Shown: positions 43,091 to 52,017, numbered from the stretch's first letter. The stretch: DNA of 64,000 bases from Streptomyces sp. NRRL F-5727 (GCF_000719555.1 NZ_JOGX01000001.1:186001-250000); one strand, 5' to 3'. Numbers and translations: made by a program. The notes: generated from the sequence alone by a model not told the origin.

Positions 43091-43093
43091 CAC

Positions 43094-43710
43094 ACCCTCC
43101 TCGCGTCGACTCGACGATCAAGCCGACACGGGAACCAAGACGGCGACCGCAGGCCGAGGTTCCCTCTCGGTCGAGAAGTCCCCCTCCCTATGGACGCGGG
43201 ATCGTCCTCAAGTGCTACGCGGCTGTCGACGACTCGTCAGCGGGATGTACACCCGCGGTGCCGACCCGGCCTGCTCGACGGATGCGCCGCACGCCGGCGC
43301 CGACGTACTCCTCGGCCCTCGGGCGTCCGGCCCGTGACGGAGCGCGACCGACCGCACATGGCAGGTCTCGGTTCCGCACGCGGGCTACCGCCAGGAGTAT
43401 CTCCGCCCCATCCCGCTGGACGACGTGGCGGTACCGGAGCAGGCCACGGAGCGGGCGAAGAAGCAGGTAGGCCCTGGTCGCGGCCAGGAACGCAGGCGGG
43501 GGCGCGTTCGAAGAGGAGGGGATCCCGGCTCCCGGCGCCCACGCCCTGGCGACGCCTTCGGGCCGGGTGCGGGGTCGATGAGATGCGGGCGTCGTGCCCT
43601 CCGGGCAGAGTGGGGAGGGACGTGTTCGTACCGGAGTGGTCCCCTGGGGTCCCGCGGGCTGGAGACGGGGACGGAGTGATACGAGGATTGTCGTGACGTC
43701 GGAGTGATCG
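43094..43710. other. 617-base gap without a confident gene
   Basis: The gap separates the divergent TPR and phosphatase genes and should hold both promoters. Around 43355-43450 the plus strand has a coding-like run (SVPHAGYRQEYLRPIPLDD) with no start and an upstream stop near 43340, while the minus strand is also open there. It may be a gene relic; I see nothing else. Confidence 0.4.
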
Positions 43711-44553
43711 ATGTTCCGCAGACGGCCGGCCGGCAACAGCGAGGACCTGCTGGTCCGGCTCGCGTCGCTGACCGCCAAGGCTCGGGAACTGGCCGAGACG
43801 CAGCGTTCACGTGTCGAGCTCGCGGTGGCCCTGCAGCGCGGCATGCTGCCCTCGGAGCTGCCCAGTGTTCCGGGCGCCCGGCTGGCCGTGCGCTACGAGC
43901 CCGCCAACCACGGGCTCAACGTCGGCGGTGACTGGTACGACGCCTTCTCCCTGCCCGGCGGGCAGATCGGCATGTCCATCGGCGACGTCCAGGGGCACAA
44001 CATCGAGGCCGCCGCCTTCATGGGACAGGTCCGCGTGGCACTGCGCGCGCTGGCCTCCGTCACCGCGGACCCGGGAGAGCTGCTCGGTCGTACCAACGAC
44101 CTGCTGATCTCCATGGGCGCCGACCTCTTCGCCACCTGCACCTTCCTGCGGCTCGACCCGGCTGCCGGCACCCTGGAGTGCGCCCGGGCCGGACACATCC
44201 CCCACATCTGGGCCACCGCCGACGGCCGCTCCGGCATCGACGACAGCGAGGGAGGGCCTCCGCTCGGTGTGCTCCGCGGCGTCGACTACCCGGCCACGCG
44301 TCACCGGCTCACGGCCGACGGTGTCTTCGTCCTCCTGACCGACGGGGTGGTGGAGGGGCCCTCGCTCCACATCGACGAGGGTCTGGACCGGGTGGCGCGG
44401 CTCGCCGGGATCACCGCCGTCGCCGGGCTGGACGTCGACGCGCTCGCCACCGCCGTCATGAAGCTGGCGGCCACGGTGGGGCACGAGGACGACGCGGCCG
44501 TCCTGGTCGTCGGCCATGACGGTGGTCCGGCCCGGTCGACGGCCGGGGGGTGA
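43711..44553 (+). CDS. PP2C-type (SpoIIE) serine phosphatase
   Basis: This 280-residue protein is a SpoIIE-like PP2C phosphatase, which dephosphorylates anti-anti-sigma factors or similar serine-phosphorylated partners. After a short helical lead (coiled-coil-like LLVRLASLTAKARELAETQRS) come VGGDWYDAFSLPGG and IGDVQGHNIEAAA (metal-binding aspartates), LLTDGVVEGP and EDDAAVLVVGHD. It has no PAS, GAF or membrane sensor of its own. GGAG lies about seven bases before ATG 43711. It precedes a MASE1 membrane protein on the same strand, a possible sensor partner. Confidence 0.88.
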   Translation: MFRRRPAGNSEDLLVRLASLTAKARELAETQRSRVELAVALQRGMLPSELPSVPGARLAVRYEPANHGLNVGGDWYDAFSLPGGQIGMSIGDVQGHNIEAAAFMGQVRVALRALASVTADPGELLGRTNDLLISMGADLFATCTFLRLDPAAGTLECARAGHIPHIWATADGRSGIDDSEGGPPLGVLRGVDYPATRHRLTADGVFVLLTDGVVEGPSLHIDEGLDRVARLAGITAVAGLDVDALATAVMKLAATVGHEDDAAVLVVGHDGGPARSTAGG

Positions 44554-44621
44554 AGGGGGCTCGCCCCGGGTCTGCCCGCCCCGGTTCGGGCCGTACCCCG
44601 GGCCGGTCGGGACTCCACCAG

Positions 44622-44646
44622 CCGGTCCGGACGGCGTCCGGACCGG
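44622..44646 (+). terminator. inverted repeat after phosphatase gene
   Basis: CCGGTCCGGAC (44622-44632), GGC and GTCCGGACCGG (44636-44646) form a perfect 11-bp repeat, 68 bases after the phosphatase stop and 70 before the MASE1 start. Confidence 0.55.
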
Positions 44647-44716
44647 ACTCGTGCCGTGAGGCGACGCCCGACACGCAGGGTGCCGTGCCTGGTCGTGACG
44701 GCCCGGCCGGTGTCTG

Positions 44717-45739
44717 ATGGCTGGCGTGTGGGATATTCGGCGGCTCCGGCCCCTTACCGAGGCGGCGCTGACTTCGCTGGCCGTGGCGGTCTGCTACTAC
44801 GCGGCCGGACGGCTCGGCCTGATGGGCCGCCTCGTCGTCGACGGCGTGGTGTTCACCCCCATCTGGCCGCCCACCGGCGTGGCCGTCGCCGCGCTGCTGC
44901 TGCTCGGCGCGCGGGTCTGGCCCGGGATCGCCCTCGGCTCCTTCCTCGTCATCGCCTCCCTCACCGCTCCGGGGCCCACCACAGTGGTCACCGTGGCGAG
45001 CAACACCGTCGCGCCGCTCTGCGCCTTCCTGCTGCTGAGACGGGCGGGCTTCCGGCGCGACATGGCACGGCTGCGGGACGGACTCTCCCTGGTCTTCCTC
45101 GGCGGGTTCGGCGCCATGCTGATCAGCGCGACCGCGGGCGTCGGACTGCAGGTGGCGAAGGGCTCCCTGGACAGGAGCGAGTTCTGGCCCGTCTGGCTGG
45201 CCTGGTGGGTGGGCGACACGATGGGGGTGCTGCTCGTCGCCCCCCTCCTGCTCGTCCTCGCGGGGCCGGCCGGACGGTTCCGGGTACGGCGCTGGAAGGA
45301 GGCGGCCTTCCTGGGGCTGACGACCCTGGTCCTCATGCCCATGGCGGTGCTCAGCCCGATGAGCATGCTCTTCCTCGTCTTCCCCCTGCTGATCTGGGCA
45401 GCGCTCCGCTTCCAGCTCGCCGGAGGCGTGCTGTGCGCGCTCTTCGCCTCCGTGCTCACCACCTTCGAGGCGACCGCCGGGCGGGGCGCGTTCCTCCACC
45501 TGTCGGACGTCGAGATCATGGTCAAGCTCCAGGCGTTCAATGGTTCCGCCGCCCTGACCGCGCTGCTCCTCGCCTCCGTCATCACCGAGCAGCGTGCGAC
45601 CCGCCGTTCGGTGCGCCGCGCCTGCGAGGAACTGGCGGAGGTCCTGGAGCACCTCGCGGCGGGCGAGCCCGCCGCCGGTTCCCCGCCCGAGCCCACCGAG
45701 AGCCGGTCGGCCCCACCCGGCGGACACCGGGATCCATGA
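44717..45739 (+). CDS. MASE1 domain membrane protein
   Basis: This 340-residue protein has about eight transmembrane helices of the MASE1 sensor type (FTPIWPPTGVAVAALLLLGARVWPGIALGSFL near the N-terminus is the family hallmark), with FWPVWLAWWVGDTMGVLLVAPLLL in the middle. MASE1 usually precedes a kinase or cyclase domain; here only a 50-residue cytoplasmic helix and Pro-rich tail follow. The output could be through a separate protein such as the SpoIIE phosphatase upstream. ATG 44717 lacks a strong ribosome site. Confidence 0.85.
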   Translation: MAGVWDIRRLRPLTEAALTSLAVAVCYYAAGRLGLMGRLVVDGVVFTPIWPPTGVAVAALLLLGARVWPGIALGSFLVIASLTAPGPTTVVTVASNTVAPLCAFLLLRRAGFRRDMARLRDGLSLVFLGGFGAMLISATAGVGLQVAKGSLDRSEFWPVWLAWWVGDTMGVLLVAPLLLVLAGPAGRFRVRRWKEAAFLGLTTLVLMPMAVLSPMSMLFLVFPLLIWAALRFQLAGGVLCALFASVLTTFEATAGRGAFLHLSDVEIMVKLQAFNGSAALTALLLASVITEQRATRRSVRRACEELAEVLEHLAAGEPAAGSPPEPTESRSAPPGGHRDP

Positions 45740-45802
45740 CCCTCCGCGTCCGTGACGGCTCCGCTCCACGGTGGCTGCGGCGCAGGCGGGGGACCGTGGC
45801 GA

Positions 45803-48043
45803 TCAGCAGCTCATGCCGTCGGAACGGTGTCCTGGCAGCGGACGGGCGTCGGTGCCCGGAGCGAGAACCGGGCCGGCTGGTCGATCCCGGTCGGGGTCGT
45901 CGGTCGCCTCCACCTCCAGGACCAGGCACTGCGCCGGGTCCAGCAGCGGGGCCACCAGGCCCAGGTCGGTGAGGACGGCGCCGCGGGCGCGAAGCGTGCC
46001 CTGGGCGATCCAGGGGACGGCGGTACTCGGGTGGGCCTGGGTGAAGGGGAACTCCGGGCGGACCGTGACGGTGTAGGTCAGCTCCCGAGCGAGGCCCGGG
46101 AGGCGGAGGCGGGGTGGGACCGAGTCCGTCGACGCGGTGAGCTGGGCGAGGGTGAAGAGGGCGTGGCGGCGGTCTTCGGAGACGACGCCGTGGAGCCAGG
46201 CCGCCGGGTCCGGGTGGTCGGCGTGCACGGTGGTGCCGGTGTGGAGTAGGGGGCGGAGGCGTTTGTGGAGGCGTACCCACGTCTCCAGTCGGGTCAGCTC
46301 GTCGTCGGGGCAGCGGGTGAGGTCCCATTCGATGCCGGCGTGGCCGTACAGGGCGGTCGCGAGGCGGGTGGCCAGGGAGGTGACGCGGCCGGTGGTGTGG
46401 GCGCGGGCCTCGCCGACGTGGGAGCCGATGAGTTCCGGTGGGACGAGCAGGCCGGTCCAGCGCTGGATCGACTGGCGTTCGAGGGGGTCGTTGGTGTCGG
46501 AGGCCCAGACGCGGTCGGTGCGTTCCAGGATGCCGTAGTCGATGCGGGCGCCGCCCGAGGAGCAGGACTCGATCTCCAGCCCGGGGTGGCGGTCGCGGAG
46601 TTCGTCGAGGAGGCGGTAGACGGCCGCCGTCTGGGCGTGGACTCCCGCGGCACCGTCGTGGACCGCTTCCAGCAGGTCGCGGTTGTGGTCCCACTTGAGG
46701 TAGGCGATGTCGTACGCGTCGATCAGCGTGTGCAGGCGGGCGGCGATGTGGGCGTACGCCTCGGGGTGCGCCAGGTCGAGGACCTGCTGGTTGCGGGCGG
46801 CCGGGGCGGGCCGGCCGGGGGCCGTGAGCAGCCAGTCGGGGTGGGCGCGGGCCAGGTCGGAGTCGGGGTTGACCATCTCCGGCTCGACCCAGAGGCCGAA
46901 CTGCATGCCGAGTTCCCCGACCCGGTCGACGAGCGGGTGCAGGCCGTCGGGCCAGATCCGGGCGTCGACGGTCCAGTCGCCGAGGCCCGCGCTGTCGTCG
47001 CGGCGGCCGGTGAACCAGCCGTCGTCGAGGACGAAGCGTTCCACGCCGACGGCGGCGGCGCGTTCGGCCAGGTCGGTGAGGGTGTCGAGGCGGTGGTCGA
47101 AGTAGACCGCCTCCCAGGTGTTGAGCGTCACCGGCCGTGGCGTACGGGGGTGGCCGGGGCGTGCCCGGAGGTGCCGGTGCAGGCGGTCGGACAGGCCGTC
47201 GAGTCCGGCGTCCGACCAGGCGAAGTACGTCCAGGGGGTTTGGTGGGACTCACCCGGGGCGATACGGATCTCGCCGGGGCCCAGGAGCTCGCCGCCGCCG
47301 AGGACGGGACGGTGCTCGGGGACGCGCTCCGCGTAGTGGAGGTGGTTGCCGCTCCAGCCGGTGTGCACGGCCCACACCTGGCCGTGCCGGAAGCCGAAGC
47401 CCGGCCGGCCGACGGCGAGGAGGCCGGTGGCGTCGTGGCCGGTGCGGCCCCGGCGCGATGCGCGCAGGGTGAGGCCGTGGTTCAGCGGGCCGCGCTGCGG
47501 GCGGCGTTCGTTGGCCCAGCGGCCGGTGAAGTCGAGGACTTCGGTCGCCTGGTCGCCGGCCGGGAGCAGGCATGCCGCGGAGTCGAGGGTGAAGGTGCCG
47601 GGGCCGTCGTTGCCCAGGGTGTGCCGGATTCTGATGACGCCGAAGCGGTCCATCTCGATGTCCGTGCGGACGGTCACGGCGGCGGCCCGGTCGGCGGCCG
47701 TGATCCGGAGGTGTCCGCCGGCCTCTTCCGCGGGGACGAGGGCCACGGGCTCGGTGAGCTCCAGGCGGAGGTGCGGGTGGGCTCCGTCGCGGTGCCCGGT
47801 GAGGGCGGGGCGTCCGGTCCAGCCGTCTGCCTGCTGCGGGAGGAGCCGCAGGGGGACCGGCTGGTCCACGGAGGCGACCGGCCGTCCGGGGGTGAGGGCG
47901 AGGAGCAGCTCGTGCGGGTCGCCGAGGTCGCCGGGGTCGGCGCCCCAGTGCAGGACGGCGGGGACGCCGGGGCCCGAGGTGTCGAGGACGAGGGCGGACC
48001 CGGCCGCGGCGAGCACGGCCAGGTCCCGGTGGTGCGAGGTCAT
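45803..48043 (-). CDS. GH36 alpha-galactosidase
   Basis: This 746-residue GH36 enzyme has LNTWEAVYFDHRLDTL, LDDGWFTGRRDD, FGLWVEPEMVNPDSDLA, the nucleophile aspartate in AYLKWDHNRD and the acid/base aspartate in VWASDTNDP. It differs in length and detail from the GH36 at 32176, so it is a separate paralogue. No signal peptide is present: it should remove alpha-galactose (or alpha-N-acetylgalactosamine, which related GH36 enzymes accept) from imported oligosaccharides. GGAGAG precedes ATG 48043. It follows the GH98 gene by 27 bases and is co-transcribed with it. Confidence 0.92.
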   Translation of the reverse strand: MTSHHRDLAVLAAAGSALVLDTSGPGVPAVLHWGADPGDLGDPHELLLALTPGRPVASVDQPVPLRLLPQQADGWTGRPALTGHRDGAHPHLRLELTEPVALVPAEEAGGHLRITAADRAAAVTVRTDIEMDRFGVIRIRHTLGNDGPGTFTLDSAACLLPAGDQATEVLDFTGRWANERRPQRGPLNHGLTLRASRRGRTGHDATGLLAVGRPGFGFRHGQVWAVHTGWSGNHLHYAERVPEHRPVLGGGELLGPGEIRIAPGESHQTPWTYFAWSDAGLDGLSDRLHRHLRARPGHPRTPRPVTLNTWEAVYFDHRLDTLTDLAERAAAVGVERFVLDDGWFTGRRDDSAGLGDWTVDARIWPDGLHPLVDRVGELGMQFGLWVEPEMVNPDSDLARAHPDWLLTAPGRPAPAARNQQVLDLAHPEAYAHIAARLHTLIDAYDIAYLKWDHNRDLLEAVHDGAAGVHAQTAAVYRLLDELRDRHPGLEIESCSSGGARIDYGILERTDRVWASDTNDPLERQSIQRWTGLLVPPELIGSHVGEARAHTTGRVTSLATRLATALYGHAGIEWDLTRCPDDELTRLETWVRLHKRLRPLLHTGTTVHADHPDPAAWLHGVVSEDRRHALFTLAQLTASTDSVPPRLRLPGLARELTYTVTVRPEFPFTQAHPSTAVPWIAQGTLRARGAVLTDLGLVAPLLDPAQCLVLEVEATDDPDRDRPAGPVLAPGTDARPLPGHRSDGMSC

Positions 48044-48070
48044 GCGCGGGTTCTCTCCGGTGGGACGGTG

Positions 48071-50407
48071 CTACAGGCCGATGACGGTGAGGTCGGCGCA
48101 GGAGGTCCAGGGCTGGCCGTTGACCTCGGAGAGGGCGCGGAACCTCACGTACCGGCCGGTGGTGGCGGGGAAGCGTACGGTCTTCAGGGTGGCGTCCGCG
48201 GCGAACGTACCGCCGGCTACCGGGCTCCCCCAGTTCGTGCCGTCGGCGGAGACGGAGAACTCGTACGCGCCGACCCAGCCGTTCTCGTATCCGTCCTGGC
48301 GCGGCAGGTACGTGAACCCGGAGACGGTGTGGGCGGCCTTCATGTCGAGCTGGATCTCGTGCGGGCAGGCGGGGTCCGGGTCGGTGTCCGACCAGCGCGT
48401 GTGCCAGAAGGTGGACATGGTGCCGTCCAGGACGTTGGTGGCGGGGGTGTTCTCGGCGCTGAGCTCCTGGCTGTCGGCGTAGGCCACGGTCCAGCCGGTG
48501 CGGGGCAGGACGTGCGGGCCGCCGCCGTCGATCTGGACGTTGAAGTGGCTGGTGCCGTTCATCGTGAGGGCGAGGGTGAGCGTGCTGGTGGCGGCGTCCC
48601 AGGTCTCCGTCCTCGTGTACGGGCGGGTCATGCCCGGGTAGTCGTCGAAGGTCACGCGCGGCCGGCCGCCGTTCCAGGTGCCGACGACGGCCAGCGTGAC
48701 GTCGCGGACGTCACGGGAGGTCTGGTCCGGGAGGATGCGGTTGCCGACGGTGGTGATCGTTCCGTCCGCGTTGACGACGGGGTCGCCGGCGGCGTCGAGG
48801 CGCGGTGCCATGTGGTTCTGGCCGAAGGCGACGGTGTCGGCCTGGTCGGCGACCTGGGAGAGGGCGTCGGTGAGGTCGAGGCGGTAGTTGAAGACGTGGA
48901 CGCCGAGGTTGTTCGGGTTCTCCTGGATGACCACGCTGGTGTGCTCGTCGGAACTGATGGTCACCTGCGCACCGGGCACGTTGGTCAGCGGGATGACCGA
49001 GGCGGTCTTCCGCTGCTCGAACATGACCGGATTGGTGTAGTACCACTGCGTGTGCGTGCCGTCGGAGCGGACCACCCAGCCGTTGCCGGTGCTGGCGAAG
49101 CCCGGGGAGACGCTGTCGTAGTAGCTGGTCGGCTGCTTGGTGGTGATCGTGGTGAAGGCCGCGTGGTCGGCGGTCGGCATGGTGGTCGGCACGAGCGGCG
49201 GCAGGCCGTAGCGTCCGTCGACGGCCATCGCGTTGTTGACCGATCGGTTCCAGCCCGGGGTGGAGTAGGCGGCCATGCCCTTGGCCAGGACCTGGGGCTG
49301 GGCGGCGACCTGGGAGCGGGTCGGGATCTGGATCCAGCCGTTCAGGACGCCCTGCAGGACGGGGTAGACGCCGAACTGTGCTCCCGCGTAGCGGTGTCCG
49401 AGAGCGCCGTTGGTGAAGTACGAGGCTTCCGCGAGGAAACAGGTCGCCCCCTGGGACAGGTCGCGCACGATCGACTGGACCTGCAGGCCCTGCGGGTACT
49501 GGAGGATGAACTTCCAGTCCTGCCAGCCCTCGCCGCCGGGGAAGACGCCCTTGCCGTCCAGGCCCCACTTCCACCAGTCGGTCGACGAGCCCCAGTTGCC
49601 GATGTAGCCGGTGAGCCACAGGCCCTTGATGAGGGCGTCGGTGCTGTCGGTGGCGAAGGACTCCTTGTTCATGAGGACCAGGTTCTTGGCGTTCGCCTTC
49701 ATGGCCGGCAGGAACCGGGCGTTGTTCTGCATGTAGTCGAGCATCATGCCGTGGGTGCCGTAGATGTTGGTGTCGGTCCAGAAGAAGAACATGCCCTGCT
49801 CACCGACGAGGTGGAACAGGTCGATCAGGTAGTCGCTCTGGTCGATGCCGTTGTACAGCTCCGCCGCGTTGAGACCGACGAAGGTCCTCGGGTGGGTCTG
49901 CGCCCACGTACGCCACTTGTGCGCCGGGATGGCCCGCGTGCCCGTGGCGCCCTGGGCGACCTGCACGGTCACCGGGATACCGGCGGCCTCTGCGGCGTCG
50001 AGCCGGGCCTGGATCCAGTCGGTCGCGGCCGGCACGTCGTGGATCTCGCTGCCGGGGATGAGGTTGACGTAGCAGTACGGCTTGAGGCCGTCCGGAACCG
50101 TGCTCCACAGCTGCGCCAGGGTGCCCTGGTACGGCTCGTCGCTCTGCCCGAGGTTGATGAGGTGCGCGGGGTGCGTCGCGTCGATGGTGGCGCGCAGGAC
50201 GGCGCCGGGCCGGACCTCGGTCGAGGCGGATCGGCCCGCTTCCGGCGTCGCGGCGGCGGCCGTGCCGCCGAGGCCGAGAAGGCCGGAGCCCGCCGCGCCC
50301 GCGCCGATGGCCGCGATCGTCCTGAGGAGCTGCCTGCGCCCCGGTCCGCCGACTCCGCCGGCGTGGCCCGCGTCGTTCCCCGCTGCCGGGTTCTCGCGCT
50401 CTGCCAC
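48071..50407 (-). CDS. secreted GH98-like endo-glycosidase with F5/8 type C domain
   Basis: This 778-residue protein has a twin-arginine-like signal (GRRQLLRTIAAIGAGAAGSG), then a domain matching the GH98 catalytic module in pattern: ATHPAHLINLGQSDEPYQGT, LWSTVPDGLKPYCYVNLIPG, an IPVTVQVAQG strand and LVLMNKESFATDSTDAL. GH98 enzymes are endo-beta-galactosidases releasing blood group A/B trisaccharides, or endo-xylanases. Residues about 640-778 are a discoidin/CBM32-like domain. GTG 50407 has AGGAGG five bases upstream. I assign GH98 by recognition of these segments, without an alignment. Confidence 0.75.
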   Translation of the reverse strand: MAERENPAAGNDAGHAGGVGGPGRRQLLRTIAAIGAGAAGSGLLGLGGTAAAATPEAGRSASTEVRPGAVLRATIDATHPAHLINLGQSDEPYQGTLAQLWSTVPDGLKPYCYVNLIPGSEIHDVPAATDWIQARLDAAEAAGIPVTVQVAQGATGTRAIPAHKWRTWAQTHPRTFVGLNAAELYNGIDQSDYLIDLFHLVGEQGMFFFWTDTNIYGTHGMMLDYMQNNARFLPAMKANAKNLVLMNKESFATDSTDALIKGLWLTGYIGNWGSSTDWWKWGLDGKGVFPGGEGWQDWKFILQYPQGLQVQSIVRDLSQGATCFLAEASYFTNGALGHRYAGAQFGVYPVLQGVLNGWIQIPTRSQVAAQPQVLAKGMAAYSTPGWNRSVNNAMAVDGRYGLPPLVPTTMPTADHAAFTTITTKQPTSYYDSVSPGFASTGNGWVVRSDGTHTQWYYTNPVMFEQRKTASVIPLTNVPGAQVTISSDEHTSVVIQENPNNLGVHVFNYRLDLTDALSQVADQADTVAFGQNHMAPRLDAAGDPVVNADGTITTVGNRILPDQTSRDVRDVTLAVVGTWNGGRPRVTFDDYPGMTRPYTRTETWDAATSTLTLALTMNGTSHFNVQIDGGGPHVLPRTGWTVAYADSQELSAENTPATNVLDGTMSTFWHTRWSDTDPDPACPHEIQLDMKAAHTVSGFTYLPRQDGYENGWVGAYEFSVSADGTNWGSPVAGGTFAADATLKTVRFPATTGRYVRFRALSEVNGQPWTSCADLTVIGL

Positions 50408-50465
50408 CGCTGCCTCCTGCGTCTCATGGGCCCGCCCCGGGGCCATGTCCTGGTGAAGTAGCGGC

Positions 50466-50495
50466 AACGTAGGCGACACACGTGAGTGACTGAAA
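50466..50495 (-). promoter_or_regulatory. promoter of the GH98-GH36 operon
   Basis: On the minus strand TTTCAG (50495-50490) and TACGTT (50471-50466) are 18 bases apart; transcription would start near 50459, leaving a leader of about 50 bases. Confidence 0.55.
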
Positions 50496-50577
50496 GAGTT
50501 CGGGAACCCGTCTGGGCGGGCCTTCATATCTCGGGGGTGGATCGGGGCGGAAGCGAGCCATCGCCCATCCGTGGACG

Positions 50578-50612
50578 GGTTCCGAAAGATCGGCACGATC
50601 GCTTTCGGAACC
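50578..50612. promoter_or_regulatory. operator 1: long inverted repeat
   Basis: GGTTCCGAAAG (50578-50588) and CTTTCGGAACC (50602-50612) are perfect 11-bp arms; the 13-base spacer contains a further GATCG/CGATC pair. It ends one base before the -35 of the plus-strand promoter. Its likely ligand is the ROK-type regulator encoded at 50747. Confidence 0.8.
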
Positions 50613-50613
50613 G

Positions 50614-50643
50614 TTGCAGGCCCGTCGGCACGTCCTCTACGTT
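50614..50643 (+). promoter_or_regulatory. promoter of the regulator-importer-fucosidase operon
   Basis: TTGCAG (50614-50619) and TACGTT (50638-50643) with 18 bases between them. The same -10 and spacing occur on the opposite strand for the GH98 operon. Confidence 0.6.
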
Positions 50644-50653
50644 CCTGCCACCC

Positions 50654-50678
50654 GGTTACGAAAGCCGGATTCGAAACC
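50654..50678. promoter_or_regulatory. operator 2: related inverted repeat
   Basis: GGTTACGAA (50654-50662) and TTCGAAACC (50670-50678) are inverted arms with one mismatch and share the GGTT-x-CGAA half-site with operator 1. It sits just after the predicted plus-strand transcription start. Confidence 0.65.
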
Positions 50679-50746
50679 TCCTTGTCATACCGTCGGCCGC
50701 CGGTCCCTCGCGGGCGCCGGCCGACGGCCTCCGAAGAGAGCACTCC

Positions 50747-51943
50747 ATGTTCAGGTTCGCCTCCGGTGACAGAGCCTCTGCGCGGACGACCACGGTGGCC
50801 TGCGCCGCGGCGCTGCACGCGCTGGGCGAGGCGACGATCAGCGAGCTGGCGAGCGCCACCGGGTTGTCCCGGCCGACGGTCAGGGACCGGCTGGCCGAGC
50901 TCCCGCACCTCGTGGAGGTCATCTCGGGGGCCGAGCACGGGGAGTCCCCGACGCCCGTCGGCGGCCGCCCCGCCTCCCGGTTCCGGTTCGGGGGCCGGCA
51001 CGGCTTCGTGATCGGCGCCGAGATCGGCAAGCACGACGAGCGGATCCTCGTCTGCGACGTCGCCGGCCGGCTCCTCCACATCGGCCGTCACCACGACCCG
51101 GAGCCCCGCTCGGGGCGCGAACGGGTGAGGGCGTTCCGGGAGCGACTGGACCGCCTGGTGAACTCGCTGAAGACCACGCACGGCAGGTGGCTCGGTCTCG
51201 GCGTCGCACTCACCGGCGGAGTCGGCCCGGACGGACGGATCAGTTACGCCCCGCACTATCCGGACCTGCAGGGGCTGTCCCCCGCCGAGGCCGGGCTGGC
51301 CTTCGGAGACGTACCCCTGATCGTCGAGCACGACCTGAACGCCGCGGCGATCGCCGAGCACGCCTACGGCGCCGCTCGTGGTGCCGACACCTTCGCCCTG
51401 GCCCTGGCCTGGCACGAGGTGGCGGCCGGCGTCGTCGTGGAGGGACGCATCCAGCGGGGCAGCCGGAACCTGGCCGGGGAGCTCAACCTGATCGACGACG
51501 GCCCGGCCGCACCGGCGCACTGGGGCGACGTCGACTCGTTCCTGCCGGTCGTGGAGGCCGCCGACCGCGGCGATCCGGCCGCGCGGCACGATCTGGACGC
51601 GTTCGCCGCACGCGCAGCACGCCAGATCGCCTATCTGACCCTGGCCGTGGACCCCGAGCTCGTCGTCCTCGGTGGGCCGCTCGCCCACCGGCGAGCGCTC
51701 ACCGACCGGATCGCGACGCGTTTACACACCCTGATGCGCAAGGCGTATCCGGTGAAGCTGGCAGTCACCGAGAACCCGACGTTCGGCCCGGCTCTCGGCT
51801 CACTCCAGCTCTCGCTCACCCATGCCTTCCACACCCTGCTCGGCGACCCCGCCTTCCCCGCGCGGATCGACGTGCGTCCACTGCAGCCGGGAGCGTACGA
51901 CGCGGGCCGCGAGAACCACCGCGCCTCCACCGCCGCCGGTTGA
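50747..51943 (+). CDS. ROK-type transcriptional regulator lacking the zinc motif
   Basis: This 398-residue protein has an N-terminal winged helix (ALGEATISELASATGLSRPTVRDRLAEL) and a sugar-kinase-like ROK domain (FVIGAEIGKHDERILVCDVAGRLL, GLGVALTGGVGPDG, VPLIVEHDLNAAAIAEHAYG, PELVVLGGPLAHR). The cysteine zinc motif found in most ROK proteins, including the one at 30849, is absent; the region reads ELNLIDDGPAAPAHWGDVDS. It heads an operon with an ABC importer and a fucosidase and is divergent from the GH98 gene, so it most likely represses both until a fucosylated sugar appears. ATG 50747 follows GAGAG. Confidence 0.85.
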   Translation: MFRFASGDRASARTTTVACAAALHALGEATISELASATGLSRPTVRDRLAELPHLVEVISGAEHGESPTPVGGRPASRFRFGGRHGFVIGAEIGKHDERILVCDVAGRLLHIGRHHDPEPRSGRERVRAFRERLDRLVNSLKTTHGRWLGLGVALTGGVGPDGRISYAPHYPDLQGLSPAEAGLAFGDVPLIVEHDLNAAAIAEHAYGAARGADTFALALAWHEVAAGVVVEGRIQRGSRNLAGELNLIDDGPAAPAHWGDVDSFLPVVEAADRGDPAARHDLDAFAARAARQIAYLTLAVDPELVVLGGPLAHRRALTDRIATRLHTLMRKAYPVKLAVTENPTFGPALGSLQLSLTHAFHTLLGDPAFPARIDVRPLQPGAYDAGRENHRASTAAG

Positions 51944-52017
51944 CCGGCGCGGACACCCGAGAGACTCCCCATCCCCCGCACCTCCTTCACCCCCAGAGCT
52001 CGGAGAGGAACCCTGCC

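Noticed and set aside
43316..43679. Plus-strand fragment with SVPHAGYRQEYLRPIPLDD
   Set aside because: No start codon with a ribosome site, a stop just upstream, a poor-quality C-terminal half, and the opposite strand is open as well; kept only as a possible relic in the gap entry.
46265..50461. A 1398-codon plus-strand open frame opposite the GH36 and GH98 genes (and similar long frames at 56788-60960 and 3399-6017)
   Set aside because: In very GC-rich DNA the antisense frame of a gene stays open. The translation is low-complexity (Val, Gly, Ala, Arg, Asp) without motifs, while the opposite strand encodes clear enzymes.
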